35,031 nucleotides of DNA from CAIUVD01 sp044338255 (GTDB lineage: Bacteria > Planctomycetota > UBA11346), in the NCBI GenBank assembly GCA_044338255.1, contig JBIILZ010000031.1:1-35031 (forward strand), in the 5' to 3' direction. A model generated the notes under the pieces. That model made no database searches. It saw only the letters and a list, made by a program, of their open reading frames with translations, and had not been told where the DNA came from. Of the stretch, positions 23,384 through 31,870 are shown one piece after another. A program made the translations under genes and the position numbers. Within the stretch, counting starts at the first letter, position 1. Every line of letters starts with the position of its first letter.

Positions 23384-24802
23384 ATGATGGCGCCGCTGTG
23401 GCAGCGCGTGTCGCAGCCGCGTTGGGCAGCGCTGCTCATCGGCGGCCTGGCCATGGCCCTGGCGATGTGGGCTTCACCGTTGGCGCGCCTCGCCGGCGTT
23501 CTCGTCATCGGCAGTGTGCTGTGGCGTGCGGATACCGGTGCCCGCCTGACCCTGTGCGTGGCTCTGCTCTGGCCGTTGGTGCTGGCGGCGGTGGCGGCGC
23601 ACACCTGGCCGTGGGCCGAGGTGGTGGTGGTGGCGAGCGCGATGCTGCTCAGCGAAGCGTGGCCGCGTCGGCGCACGGCGAGCACCATCGAGTCCTGGCA
23701 ACCGATCGGCTCGCGGTCGTTCTCGACCTTGCCGGGGTGGTTCATCTCAGTGATCGCTGCCCTCTTGCTGTTGGCCTCCACATGGTGCGTGACCCGGGGT
23801 TTCGCCAGCAACGGCTTTGAGGCCGTGATCCTCGCCAACGGCCTGCTGCTGGCGGCGCAGGAGACCGGTCAGCTACGGCGAACGGTGATCGCCATCAGCG
23901 GGGGCTGGCTGGTGCTGCACGGATTGCTCGCGTTGGAGCCGCCGCCGTCGACGCCGGGTTGGTCGCTGATCGGTTTCCTGCCCTTGGCGGTGCCGGTGGT
24001 GCGCGCCGGAAAGGTGCCTGTGGCCTGTCTCTTTCCCGGAGCGGTGGGCGTCGCCCTGCTTGTCGGTGTCGGAACCTGGGCGCTGGCGGCGGCTCTGGCG
24101 GTGGCGCTGCTGGCGGCCTTGCTGGTGAGCGGCTGGTTGTGGGATCGCCTCGACTATCCGGTGCGATCGACGTGGCGCATCCTGCCTCCGTCGTGGCGAT
24201 GGTTCACCTGCTCCAAGCTCGCCTGCGATCCGGTCTACGGCCACCTCGCGGCCGACCCCGGGCGCTGGGGTCGGGTTCTCGACCTCGGCTGTGGCAACGG
24301 TTTGGCGGCGCTCGTCGCTGCCCAACGCGGCGATGTCGAACAGTGGTCGGGAATCGATCTGAATGGGCGCAAAATCGCCGTCGCCCGGACCCTGCTGGCG
24401 GCGACCCCGGGCACCGCTGCCTGGCAGACGCTGGTCGCTCGTCTGCCCTTGCCGCCGACCGTCGTGCTGCCGACCTTCGACACCGTGCTGGCCATCGACA
24501 TCCTGCATTATTGGCCGGTAGCTGAACAGGCCGAGTTGCTGGCGTGGATGCGCCATCGGTTGACGCCCACCGGAAGACTTTGGTTGCGTGAAGCAGTCAG
24601 TGACGCGAATGGTTCGATACAGGTCCATCGCGGTGAGCAATTCACCACCGCCATCGGGCTGAATCCGCCCTCGGCATTGTTCTTCTGCCCTACCCGTGAC
24701 TGGGAGACGGCATTCCTTGCCGCTGGCTTGATGATCAGGTCATGCCAGCCAGCCGGTGCCGCCAATCGCTTGTGGTGCCTGAGCGTCGCACCATGCGCGT
24801 GA
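23384..24802 (+). CDS. Membrane-domain/SAM-dependent methyltransferase fusion
   Basis: The protein has 472 residues. About 1-265 are hydrophobic with roughly eight to nine predicted membrane helices and no motif I recognise. From about 275 the cytosolic class I methyltransferase follows: WFTCSKLACDPVYGHL, SAM motif I VLDLGCGNGLAAL near 297, then SGIDLNGRKIAVA and TFDTVLAIDILHYWP. The KLxxDPVY lead-in is shared with methyltransferases of aryl-polyene-like clusters, which are usually stand-alone. It lies 88 nt after the dehydratase gene and probably acts on the same membrane-bound product. Confidence 0.8.
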   Translation: MMAPLWQRVSQPRWAALLIGGLAMALAMWASPLARLAGVLVIGSVLWRADTGARLTLCVALLWPLVLAAVAAHTWPWAEVVVVASAMLLSEAWPRRRTASTIESWQPIGSRSFSTLPGWFISVIAALLLLASTWCVTRGFASNGFEAVILANGLLLAAQETGQLRRTVIAISGGWLVLHGLLALEPPPSTPGWSLIGFLPLAVPVVRAGKVPVACLFPGAVGVALLVGVGTWALAAALAVALLAALLVSGWLWDRLDYPVRSTWRILPPSWRWFTCSKLACDPVYGHLAADPGRWGRVLDLGCGNGLAALVAAQRGDVEQWSGIDLNGRKIAVARTLLAATPGTAAWQTLVARLPLPPTVVLPTFDTVLAIDILHYWPVAEQAELLAWMRHRLTPTGRLWLREAVSDANGSIQVHRGEQFTTAIGLNPPSALFFCPTRDWETAFLAAGLMIRSCQPAGAANRLWCLSVAPCA

Positions 24803-24917
24803 AGAAGTTCTGATTTTCAAGAAATTCCACGTCGTTTCGTCATACATTTTGCAGTGAAACTTCAGTGCATGCGGCTGGATTCTGCCCTCAACTTGTTGAA
24901 TCAGTTCGGCAAGGACT

Positions 24918-25058
24918 ATGCGAAGCCGCGTCGTCCTCTGTGGCGTCCTGCGGGTTCCTCATCGTCCGGGACTCGCCTGGGGACTCGCGGTGGTCGGCGT
25001 CTGGGTCCCGATCGGGAATTTCTCCGGCATGATGCAAGTCATCCCGGAGGTTCCCTGA
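24918..25058 (+). CDS. Possible 46-aa membrane peptide
   Basis: An ATG preceded by AAGGA opens 46 codons with one hydrophobic stretch (GLAWGLAVVGVWVPIGNF) and a stop at 25056-25058. It is convergent with the crtI pseudogene, 9 nt away. The close ribosome-site spacing and lack of known homology make it weak. It could be the tail of a lost membrane gene. The rest of the 265-nt gap from 24803 to 25067 shows nothing I can name. Confidence 0.2.
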   Translation: MRSRVVLCGVLRVPHRPGLAWGLAVVGVWVPIGNFSGMMQVIPEVP

Positions 25059-25393
25059 GCCGCACAGTTAAGCCGAAAGTATCTCCTGTCGCAGATCGCG
25101 TTGCAGGACAGCGCCGGCTACGGTGTAGGCGCTGATCAGGCAGCCGAGGATGCCGGGGTGGGCGTAGTTCTGACCGGTGAACAGCAGGTTGTGGATCTTG
25201 CTGCGTCCGGGCAGCGTTTGGCTGCCGAGATGACCGAGGTCGTGCGAGAGGCCCATGGCTCCGCCCGCGCGTCCGCCGAGGTAGTCGCGGAAGGTCAGCG
25301 GGCTGGCCGTCCAGTTGGCGAGGACCTCGGCCCGCAACTTGGGGAAGCGCTCCTCGAGTGCGGCCAGCAGGTAAGCGGCGCGGGCCTGCTTCC

Positions 25394-25420
25394 AGGCGCT
25401 GCAGGCGCTGCAGGCGCTGC
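25394..25420 (+). repeat. 9-bp tandem array (three perfect units)
   Basis: AGGCGCTGC occurs three times without change inside the CrtI remnant, encoding a repeated Cys-Ser-Ala on the minus strand. It is not part of the family sequence and looks like recent slippage. Confidence 0.85.
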
Positions 25421-25509
25421 CGCGTCGCCCGAGGGTGCTCTCCGTCCAGGCGGCGGTATCGCCGACCGGCAGCCACATCATCGCTTCTAGATGGTACGGC
25501 CCCGGCCTT

Positions 25510-25554
25510 CTCCTAGCCGACAAGCTCCCAGCCAACGAGCTCCCAGCCGACCAG
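25510..25554 (+). repeat. 15-bp tandem array (three units)
   Basis: CTCCTAGCCGACAAG, CTCCCAGCCAACGAG and CTCCCAGCCGACCAG are consecutive in the CrtI remnant. They insert about 15 residues (SAGSSLAGSLSA region) ahead of GPYHLEAMMWLP, where homologues would be continuous. Confidence 0.8.
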
Positions 25555-26120
25555 CAGTCGGAGGCCACGACATAGGCATCGCTGCCATCGGCAAGGCGTA
25601 GGAAGTGATGCTGTGGTCCGAGTTCATGGGCGGGACGCACCAGCTTCATGGCCAGCAGGAATGCACCTGCGCCGTCGGAGGTGGCGCGCACGTGCTGACG
25701 CCAGCTCGGACGAAAACCGTGGTCGCCGGTCAGACGCAGAATGATGTCGGGATGGACGGCGCCGATGATCATTTCGGAGGGGTGTTCAGTGCCCTGCTCA
25801 TCGACCACGGCGCGATGCCGGGGGCGCTGACGACGAATTGCGCGCTGGGATCGGGGGCCAAGAAGCGCACCTCGTCAAGGATGCCCAGCCGCGCCAGGAT
25901 CGCCCGCAGGTTACCGCCGGGCCCGCCATCGGTGGCGAGATGGAATCCAGTATCGAACCAGCACCCGCCGCGTTGGTAGCGCTACATCAGGCTGCCGGCG
26001 ATGCGCTGCTGTTCGAGGATCGTGATTTCCCATCCCGCCCCGGCGAGGAGCTTGGCGGTGGTCAGTTGGGACAAGCCCGAGCCGATGACCACGGTCCATA
26101 GCGGACTGGCGGGCTCGCAC

Positions 26121-26897
26121 TCATGGCTGAGCACGTCGAGCGACCAGGTGGGCGATCTGCGTCAGGGCCGGAATCGGCTGGTGCGCATGCCGGCAGAGGA
26201 AGCCCAGCACCTGCGGCAATTCGCCGGGATCCGCCACCACCGAGGGGCGATGGCCGGCGATGCGCGCGAAAAAATCCGCAGCCCGCGCGCTCAGTCCGGG
26301 AACGATGGTGATCTGTTGGTCGTGGGCGATGCGTTCGCCTTCGCTGGTGGCGGCGAGGACCAGGGCGCGCAGCTCGGGTTGGTCCCAGACCGCTGTCATG
26401 CTCAGGCCGGTGGCTAGACACAGCGGTCCGACGGTGGCATTCAGGATCGTTTTTTCCCACTGCGCCGGGGCGCTGTCGGCGACGAGGTCGACGCTGATGC
26501 CGGCGGTCCGCCAGGCGGCGAAGACCGCGCCCCAGATGTGCACGAGTGGCTGGGCGACGATCACGCGCGGGGCGCTTAGGCAGCGGATCACGCCATCCTT
26601 GCCTTGATCGAGGGCCAGGAAGCACACGGCCACCGGACGTGGTTGGCCAAGGCCGTTCTGTGCGGCGAGAGCTTCACCGGGAAGGTCCGCCCAAGGCGTG
26701 TGGTGGAAGCGCGTGGTGATCAGCAGCGGCAACGAGGTGCTGCTCGACGCTTGCCGCTGGGGTTGCCAATGGACGCGCCCGTGGGGCAGCTCGACCCAGC
26801 GCTCGAGGTGCTGCTGGCGGCTGATGACGAGTGGTGCCTGCGCCGCTGCGCCAAGGAAGCTGCCGACCAGACCGGGGCCGAAGATTGCGCAGGTCAT
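26121..26897 (-). CDS. Ketopantoate reductase (ApbA/PanE) family protein
   Basis: The 258-residue protein has the N-terminal Rossmann motif AIFGPGLVGSFLGAAA. The C-terminal helical domain begins at WEKTILNATVGPLCLATGLS, whose Lys matches the catalytic lysine of PanE. The chain is about 40 residues shorter than typical PanE and the C-terminal segment (HRPSVVADPGELPQVLGFL) lacks part of the usual substrate loop. The true substrate is therefore uncertain; reduction of a 2-oxo acid with NADPH is the family reaction. It starts 15 nt after the secreted-protein gene and overlaps the broken CrtI gene. Confidence 0.8.
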   Translation of the reverse strand: MTCAIFGPGLVGSFLGAAAQAPLVISRQQHLERWVELPHGRVHWQPQRQASSSTSLPLLITTRFHHTPWADLPGEALAAQNGLGQPRPVAVCFLALDQGKDGVIRCLSAPRVIVAQPLVHIWGAVFAAWRTAGISVDLVADSAPAQWEKTILNATVGPLCLATGLSMTAVWDQPELRALVLAATSEGERIAHDQQITIVPGLSARAADFFARIAGHRPSVVADPGELPQVLGFLCRHAHQPIPALTQIAHLVARRAQP

Positions 26898-26912
26898 GGA
26901 TGAAATGCGAGT

Positions 26913-27425
26913 TCAACGCCGGGGCGTGAGCAGGGGGCGACTGCTGCCGGCCTCGTGCACGACGTTTTCGAAGATCGGCGCCCATGCCGACCAGGCGGCG
27001 GGGGCGGCACTGAAGGCGACGGCGATGCCCTGACCGCTGTCGGCGGTCAGGTAGAGCCATTCCTCCCAGTGTTGGTTGCCGCTGACCATCCGGAAGTGCA
27101 GGCGGCTCCAGGTACGGGCGCCGACCGGCAGGGTGAAATTCCAATCGAGCAGATCGAACTCATAGACCAGATGCTGCAGATCGGCGAGCGTCCGGCGGGT
27201 GAAACCGGCGGGACCCTCATCGGCGAGCAGCGGTGTCACCGAGACCGCCATGCCCGCATCATGGGCGCGATTGACGAGGCGGATGATGGTGCCATCGGCG
27301 GGCGCAACCGAGCTCCAATTGGCGGGCACCGCCAAGGTTACAGTCGTGCCCGGGACGATGATCGGCAGCAGTTCGACCGCGCTCACGGCAGTGCTCAGCA
27401 GGCCTAAGAGCAGACCGCGGATCAT
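26913..27425 (-). CDS. Secreted or periplasmic protein of unknown function
   Basis: The 170 residues begin with a signal peptide (MIRGLLLGLLSTAVSAVELL, likely cleaved after AVSA). The mature part contains VTLAVPANWSSVAPADG and HWEEWLYLTADSGQG and reads like a compact beta-rich domain. No family is recognised. The ATG overlaps the stop of the squalene/phytoene synthase gene (ATGA), so the two are co-translated. Its context suggests handling of an isoprenoid or outer-envelope component, which is inference. Confidence 0.7.
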   Translation of the reverse strand: MIRGLLLGLLSTAVSAVELLPIIVPGTTVTLAVPANWSSVAPADGTIIRLVNRAHDAGMAVSVTPLLADEGPAGFTRRTLADLQHLVYEFDLLDWNFTLPVGARTWSRLHFRMVSGNQHWEEWLYLTADSGQGIAVAFSAAPAAWSAWAPIFENVVHEAGSSRPLLTPRR

Positions 27426-28477
27426 CGCCGTTTACCTACTAACTGGCGGAAATAGGCGGCGGTCAGGTGATTGCTGGGGGCGACGATGTAGGCCGCGCAC
27501 AAGGTACGGTAGACCTCGCCGCGGGTGATCTTGACCTTGTGCGTCGGATCGAGCAGGCGCGGATCGCGTTCGGCGAGGGCCAGGGTGCGTACCGCGAAAT
27601 ACAGCGGCGTTAGGCAAAACAGGCGGATCTTGTACTGGCTGCGCGGCAGGGCGGTGCAGTAGGCGAGGGCATCGTTGAGGTGACCCTTGGCCTTGCTGAT
27701 CAGGGTGTCCATGACGATACGTGCCTGGCGCTCATGTTCGGGTTCGAGCAGCGCCTCGGGCGTGACTCCTACCAGCGAGCACAGCTGCGTGGGCACGAAC
27801 GACCAGCCGCGCTGGCGATCATCGGCGACATCCTTGATGATGTTGGTCAGTTGCAGGCCAAGGCCGAAACTCGTCGAGAGGGCTTTGAGGCGTTGGTAAT
27901 GACGCGGAGTGACGCGCGGCGAATGCAGGCGGAACAACTCCGTGAGCAGGTGGCCGACGGTGCCGGCGACGTAGTAGCAATAGGTATCGAGCTCGTCGAT
28001 CGAGGTCAGCGACACCAGGCGGCCAGGATGGGCCGAGCTGTGGATGCGCGCGAAACGCGCCATGCCCTGGCACATCTCCTGGACCCACGGACGGATGGCA
28101 GCGCAGGCTGCCGGGCCCAGGGCGTAATACTCGGCGAGGGTCGCGTGGGCCTCGCGGGTGAGCAGTTCGTCGGGGATGCGGGGGTTGGCGAAGGCCTGCG
28201 TCAGCGGCGTCAGATCAGTGTTTGGATCAGACAGCGCGCGTTCGAACAAGGCCAGCAGCGCCTCCTTGTCGGGTACCGGCAGATCGGCGGTATCTTCGAT
28301 GGTGTCGGCGATACGGCACAGCAGGTAGGCGACCAGGACCTGATGATCGACTGGCGTCGGCAGCAGGCGGATGCAGGCCGCGAAGGTCCGGCTGACCAGG
28401 GGCAGCAGGCGCTGGCAGAACACGCGATTGCCGACTTCGCTGGGCAGTGGCGGTACGAGCGGAAGCGGACGGGGCAT
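27422..28477 (-). CDS. Squalene/phytoene synthase family protein
   Basis: The 351-residue all-helical trans-isoprenyl diphosphate synthase has both Asp-rich motifs: LLCRIADTIEDTADL near 52-66 and LQLTNIIKDVADDRQRGW near 208-225. SRTFAACIRLLP and the YCYYVAGTVGHLL segment are also present. It joins two prenyl diphosphates head to head. The motifs are closer to squalene-type synthases than to bacterial CrtB, but the product cannot be fixed by eye. It lies 14 nt after the LptD-like gene and upstream of the broken CrtI-type gene, forming what was probably an isoprenoid-modifying operon. Confidence 0.9.
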   Translation of the reverse strand: MPRPLPLVPPLPSEVGNRVFCQRLLPLVSRTFAACIRLLPTPVDHQVLVAYLLCRIADTIEDTADLPVPDKEALLALFERALSDPNTDLTPLTQAFANPRIPDELLTREAHATLAEYYALGPAACAAIRPWVQEMCQGMARFARIHSSAHPGRLVSLTSIDELDTYCYYVAGTVGHLLTELFRLHSPRVTPRHYQRLKALSTSFGLGLQLTNIIKDVADDRQRGWSFVPTQLCSLVGVTPEALLEPEHERQARIVMDTLISKAKGHLNDALAYCTALPRSQYKIRLFCLTPLYFAVRTLALAERDPRLLDPTHKVKITRGEVYRTLCAAYIVAPSNHLTAAYFRQLVGKRR

Positions 28478-28491
28478 GGTGCGCAGGTCCC

Positions 28492-30693
28492 TTAGCGCGA
28501 GAGCGAGGTCATGGCGGAAGGTGGGGCGTCGGACAAGGGCGTGGCGCCACCGCCGAGGGTAAAGCCGATTGAGACCCGGCGATCGCTGACCGCGCCGCTC
28601 TCATCGCGCACGAACTGATAGCCCAGGAACAGGTCGCCATCGACCATGCGCCGGGTGACTTCGATCAGCCACGAGTCGACGGCGGCGCCGCCCGGGCGGA
28701 AGGTGGTCGAGGCTTCGTAACGATAGCGATTGGCAGTCACCGCTAGGCCGGGGGTGTTGGCCCACTCGTTGGTGGTCGGGATCAGCGTCGAGACCTCGTT
28801 GAGGGTCAGGAATGGCGCCACCCGCCAGGCGGCGCTGGTGTTGAACGCCGTCCACTGCCGCGGGCCGGCATCATAGGTGAACGAGGCGGTGAGATACAAT
28901 GGCTCCCAGGGTCGGCCATCGGCGTAACCGACGACGTCTTTCAGCCGCTGCGGACTCAATTGGGTGATGCCGGAATCGTCGATATAGGCGCGATCCTGCG
29001 TACGCATTGCCCAGCGGCTGGTGACGTTGGCATGGAACAGGGTCCGCGAATTGACCAGGCTGGTGTCGAAGCCGGCGACGTAATAGCGCGCGTCTTCCTC
29101 GAAGGTGTCGCGACCGTCGTCGAAGCCGTAGGTGGGGAGCGTGTCGCCTTTACCTTGGCCGGTGATCTGAATGCCGACGCGGGGGACGAAGAGATGCTTC
29201 AAACTGTCGAAGTTCCCCTCCAGGCGCAGCTTCAATCCGGCATCGGAGACCAGCGCGCGACGCGCGGCATCGTCTTGTTCGAGGCCGGCGATCTCACCGT
29301 CGGCGTAGCGCAGTTCCTTGACGCCGACATCGGCATCGGCGCCGATGCCGCCGGGGAACCAATAGCCGGCGGTCGCATAGACTCGCGAATTGAGGCGCGT
29401 GGCAGCGGTCTCGGCGCTGACCTGATGGAGATTCTCGACCCACGTATCACCAGCCGCGTGCAAGGGCCCGACGATCGCCACCGGGTGCACGATCGCCTGC
29501 AAACCGAAGAAGCGCTCGGTGGTGACCTGGGTCGGATTGATGCGTCGTTCGGTATCGACGGTGGTGGTGATGCCCGGAAAACCATAGACCAGGGCCGCGC
29601 CCTGACGCGGGAACGGATCGTGTTCCAGGCGCTCGGGCAAGTAGTCCTGCAGATAGCGGTAGCTCGGCGAGGTTCCCGGCACATCGCCATCGGGAATGCG
29701 CGTGTAGCGGGCGGCGAAGGCGCCGGCGCCGAGGTTGGTGTAGTGCCCGGCATCGAAGGCCTGGCTGCGGCGCACCTGCAGTTCGGTCTTATCATCCGGG
29801 CCGCCGCGCACAGCTTCGCTGGGCATCACATACCACTCGGCATCGCCGCGACCGAACTGGTCATGGCGCCAATACGGGCGCAGGCCATAGCCCTGGCCGG
29901 CGATACTGTTGTCGGAGACCAGGCCATCCAGGCCGGTGTGCCAGCCGCCCATGGCCGGCAGTCCCGAGCCGATCCAGAACTTGCCGTAGGTTCCTTGGCG
30001 ACGGGTATGGCCAGCACGCACCTTGGTCCACGGATAGCGATGGCTGAAGTCGCGGTAGAGATACGGGAACCACAGCACCGGCAGGCTCACCACCGAGCCG
30101 GTGGGCGAGACCAGGGTCACGCCGTCGACGTGGCTGCGGGCTTCCTTGGGGTCTTCGCCGGGCTTGGGGCGACGCATGGTGACGACCGCCTTCGAGGCGC
30201 TGAAGGCGATGATCCCGCCATGACCGAAATCGAGATCGACATCGTGGAAGGTCATCGCGTCGTCGGCCAACGACATGCGCGCGGCGTGGATGCGCAGGGT
30301 GCGTTCGGGCGTGGTGATCTGTGCCTCGACATCCCAGAGATCGCCGCGCACGCCGCTGAGGTCGGTAGCATCGCGGTGGCCAGGAGGCAGATGCAGGCCG
30401 ATGCGCGAGGCAGCGACGCGTACGCCCGGCTGGCGATAGACGATGTGGCCGGTGGCGAAGAGATCGTTGTTCGCCAGATCATAACGTCCGGCGTCGGCGA
30501 TCAGTTGCCGATCGCCGACGCGCGCCACCAGGCCCCGGGTCGCCACGGCCACGCCATCGGGATCGAGCTGGTCGAGTCCGACGAGCTCGAACTGGACATT
30601 GGGGGGAAATTCGAGCGCCGGCAGCAACGAGCCGAATCCGGCAGCAAGGGTCACCAGCATGGCACACGTCAACGAACGCAGGGGGCGGGCCAT
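28492..30693 (-). CDS. LptD/OstA-like outer-membrane beta-barrel protein
   Basis: The 733-residue protein has an N-terminal signal peptide (CAMLVTLAAGFGSLLPA). Residues of about 30-190 resemble the OstA/LptA-like periplasmic domain (repeated short strands: LIADAGRYDLANNDLFATGH, RTLRIHAARMSLADDAMTFH). A long C-terminal barrel of about 500 residues has aromatic-rich strands, including LKHLFVPRVGIQITG, an LptD-like barrel signature, and SWLIEVTRRMVDGDLFLGYQF near the end. LptD inserts lipopolysaccharide into the outer leaflet. Whether this one handles LPS or another envelope lipid is open. It heads the operon with the squalene/phytoene synthase. Confidence 0.7.
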   Translation of the reverse strand: MARPLRSLTCAMLVTLAAGFGSLLPALEFPPNVQFELVGLDQLDPDGVAVATRGLVARVGDRQLIADAGRYDLANNDLFATGHIVYRQPGVRVAASRIGLHLPPGHRDATDLSGVRGDLWDVEAQITTPERTLRIHAARMSLADDAMTFHDVDLDFGHGGIIAFSASKAVVTMRRPKPGEDPKEARSHVDGVTLVSPTGSVVSLPVLWFPYLYRDFSHRYPWTKVRAGHTRRQGTYGKFWIGSGLPAMGGWHTGLDGLVSDNSIAGQGYGLRPYWRHDQFGRGDAEWYVMPSEAVRGGPDDKTELQVRRSQAFDAGHYTNLGAGAFAARYTRIPDGDVPGTSPSYRYLQDYLPERLEHDPFPRQGAALVYGFPGITTTVDTERRINPTQVTTERFFGLQAIVHPVAIVGPLHAAGDTWVENLHQVSAETAATRLNSRVYATAGYWFPGGIGADADVGVKELRYADGEIAGLEQDDAARRALVSDAGLKLRLEGNFDSLKHLFVPRVGIQITGQGKGDTLPTYGFDDGRDTFEEDARYYVAGFDTSLVNSRTLFHANVTSRWAMRTQDRAYIDDSGITQLSPQRLKDVVGYADGRPWEPLYLTASFTYDAGPRQWTAFNTSAAWRVAPFLTLNEVSTLIPTTNEWANTPGLAVTANRYRYEASTTFRPGGAAVDSWLIEVTRRMVDGDLFLGYQFVRDESGAVSDRRVSIGFTLGGGATPLSDAPPSAMTSLSR

Positions 30694-30748
30694 GAGCCGC
30701 GAATGGTGGCGCTGAACTGGCCGATGCCAGTGTCGGCCTGGAGGGTGC

Positions 30749-30788
30749 CTGCGGCTGTCTGCGGCTGTCTGCGGCTGTCTGTTGCTGG
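30749..30788 (+). repeat. 10-bp tandem array (three perfect units plus a partial)
   Basis: CTGCGGCTGT occurs three times (30749-30778) followed by CTGTTGCTGG. It lies in the 128-nt spacer between the LptD-like gene and the FHA gene. No promoter or terminator signal is evident within it. Confidence 0.85.
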
Positions 30789-30821
30789 AAGCGCGAGGAC
30801 CGAGGCTTCCGGCGGCAGTGT

Positions 30822-31793
30822 TCAGGCCGACGGATACGGGGCGAGGTCGGTGAGCAGCAAGGTGCCCTTGAGCTCGCGGGCCTTCAGGTCGCGGGCGACG
30901 AGCCGCGAGAGCGGTCCGATCCGACGGCCGAGGACGGTAATGAAATAACTACGATCATTACTGTTGGCTGCGTTCGCTTCGCCGGCTTCAGCGGGAATTG
31001 CCGCCGGAAGGATGTCCGGGGCGTTGCTGAGGGGTGTCGGAACCTTGGGCTGCACGAACGCTGGCGGCGCCGGTTTGGCCGGCATTGGCAGGGGCAGGGG
31101 CAGGGTGGCGACGGTGGCTTCGAGATCGACTACCAGTGGTTCCGCCGCCACTGGTTCCGCCGCCAGTGGTTCTGGCGCCACTGGTTCCGCCGCCACTGGT
31201 TCCGCCGCCACTGGTTCGACAGGCCGAGCCTCGGGGGCTGCGGGAACGGGAGTGGCTAGATCGAATGCCTCAGTACGCACGATCGACGGCTTGATGGGTG
31301 TGGGTTGCGGACGGTTATTTGGAGCCCGTGGCGGAAGCAGGGGTGTGCTGGGCTGCAAGGCCGCCAGCGATTGTTGATCGCCGGGACGGAATTCATCGCT
31401 GGCGTAGGTGACTTCCGCGAGCTTTGGCGGTGCCGCGGTCACGGCCGGGCTGGCCGCAAGCGCTGCGGGGGGAGTCACCTTCGCGCCATCGCGGGCGAGG
31501 AGGGTGCCAATCACCAGGGTGGTCTGGCCAATTTCGATCGTGGCACCGGTCACCAGCGGGGCGGTGCCGACCATACTGCCGCCGTTGAGCAGGCAGCCAT
31601 TGGTCGAACACAGGTCGATCAGGGTCCAGGCCTCGTCGAGGTACTCGATGGCGGCGTGCTTGCGACTGAGCTTCAGATCCAGGATACGCACCTCGCAGCT
31701 CGAGCCGCGGCCGAGGTGATAACGCCGGCCGGGCTTAAGGTGATAGGTGTCTACGTCGCCATCTGGGCGCCGATGCAAAAGCTCCAGAATCAT
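30822..31793 (-). CDS. FHA-domain protein with Pro/Ala-rich repeat linker
   Basis: The 323 residues run from ATG 31791-31793 (an upstream TTG at 31829 would add 12 poorly conserved residues). The FHA domain is at about 1-95: YHLGRGSSCEVRILDLKLSR, KHAAIEYLD and DLCSTNGCLLNGG provide the phosphothreonine-binding Gly-Arg, Ser and Asn positions. A low-complexity linker follows (EPVAAEP repeats encoded by a 15-bp array). The C-terminal about 40 residues (YFITVLGRRIGPLSRLVARD...) form a separate small domain. It probably binds phosphorylated targets of Hanks kinases; the receptor kinase in the same window is one candidate partner. Confidence 0.88.
   Translation of the reverse strand: MILELLHRRPDGDVDTYHLKPGRRYHLGRGSSCEVRILDLKLSRKHAAIEYLDEAWTLIDLCSTNGCLLNGGSMVGTAPLVTGATIEIGQTTLVIGTLLARDGAKVTPPAALAASPAVTAAPPKLAEVTYASDEFRPGDQQSLAALQPSTPLLPPRAPNNRPQPTPIKPSIVRTEAFDLATPVPAAPEARPVEPVAAEPVAAEPVAPEPLAAEPVAAEPLVVDLEATVATLPLPLPMPAKPAPPAFVQPKVPTPLSNAPDILPAAIPAEAGEANAANSNDRSYFITVLGRRIGPLSRLVARDLKARELKGTLLLTDLAPYPSA
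31135..31209 (+). repeat. 15-bp tandem array (five units) encoding the FHA linker
   Basis: Five 15-bp units of the form A(C/G)TGGTTCCGCCGCC run without gaps; one is slightly changed. On the minus strand they encode a five-residue Glu-Pro-Val-Ala-Ala period in the FHA linker. It is an in-frame length-variable region. Confidence 0.9.
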
Positions 31794-31870
31794 GCCCGGG
31801 AGGGTACGTGGTCTTGCGCCGAGGGGCAAGTTCGACCCCCGGTGGGCAGCAAAGTTTCAAGCCTCGTGTG

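Larger units (their letters stand above)
25068..26134 (-). pseudogene. CrtI-type phytoene/squalene desaturase family oxidoreductase, broken
   Basis: From a GTG at 26132-26134 (overlapping the end of the ketopantoate-reductase-like gene) the frame reads PLWTVVIGSGLSQLTTAKLL, an FAD Rossmann motif, then ILEQQRIAGSLM. It meets TAG (25982-25984) at codon 51, where this family normally has GGxMxR(Y/F)QRG. Homology continues (QRGGCWFDTGFHLATDGG, then APDPSAQFVV). It then jumps, in another frame, to the C-terminal part (EHPSEMIIGAVHPDIILRL, then GLSHDLGHLGS and LLFTGQNYAHPGILG). About 200 middle residues are missing. So there is one nonsense codon and one large internal deletion. Two tandem arrays lie in the C-terminal part. 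Its former role was probably desaturation or oxidation of a polyprenyl product of the neighbouring synthase. Confidence 0.85.

Noticed and set aside
24854..25135. A 93-codon plus-strand ORF after the methyltransferase
   Set aside because: Its composition is Arg/Ser/Gly-rich without pattern and it overlaps the end of the CrtI remnant. A different frame here gives a slightly better small-peptide candidate.
9792..25984. TAG recoded as an amino acid, since two genes (hsdR and the CrtI-like gene) have in-frame amber codons
   Set aside because: The PIN gene (407) and the receptor kinase (19984-19986) appear to end in TAG, and the residues replaced differ (Tyr in one, a polar residue such as Gln in the other). 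The CrtI-like gene also has a deletion. Independent decay is simpler.
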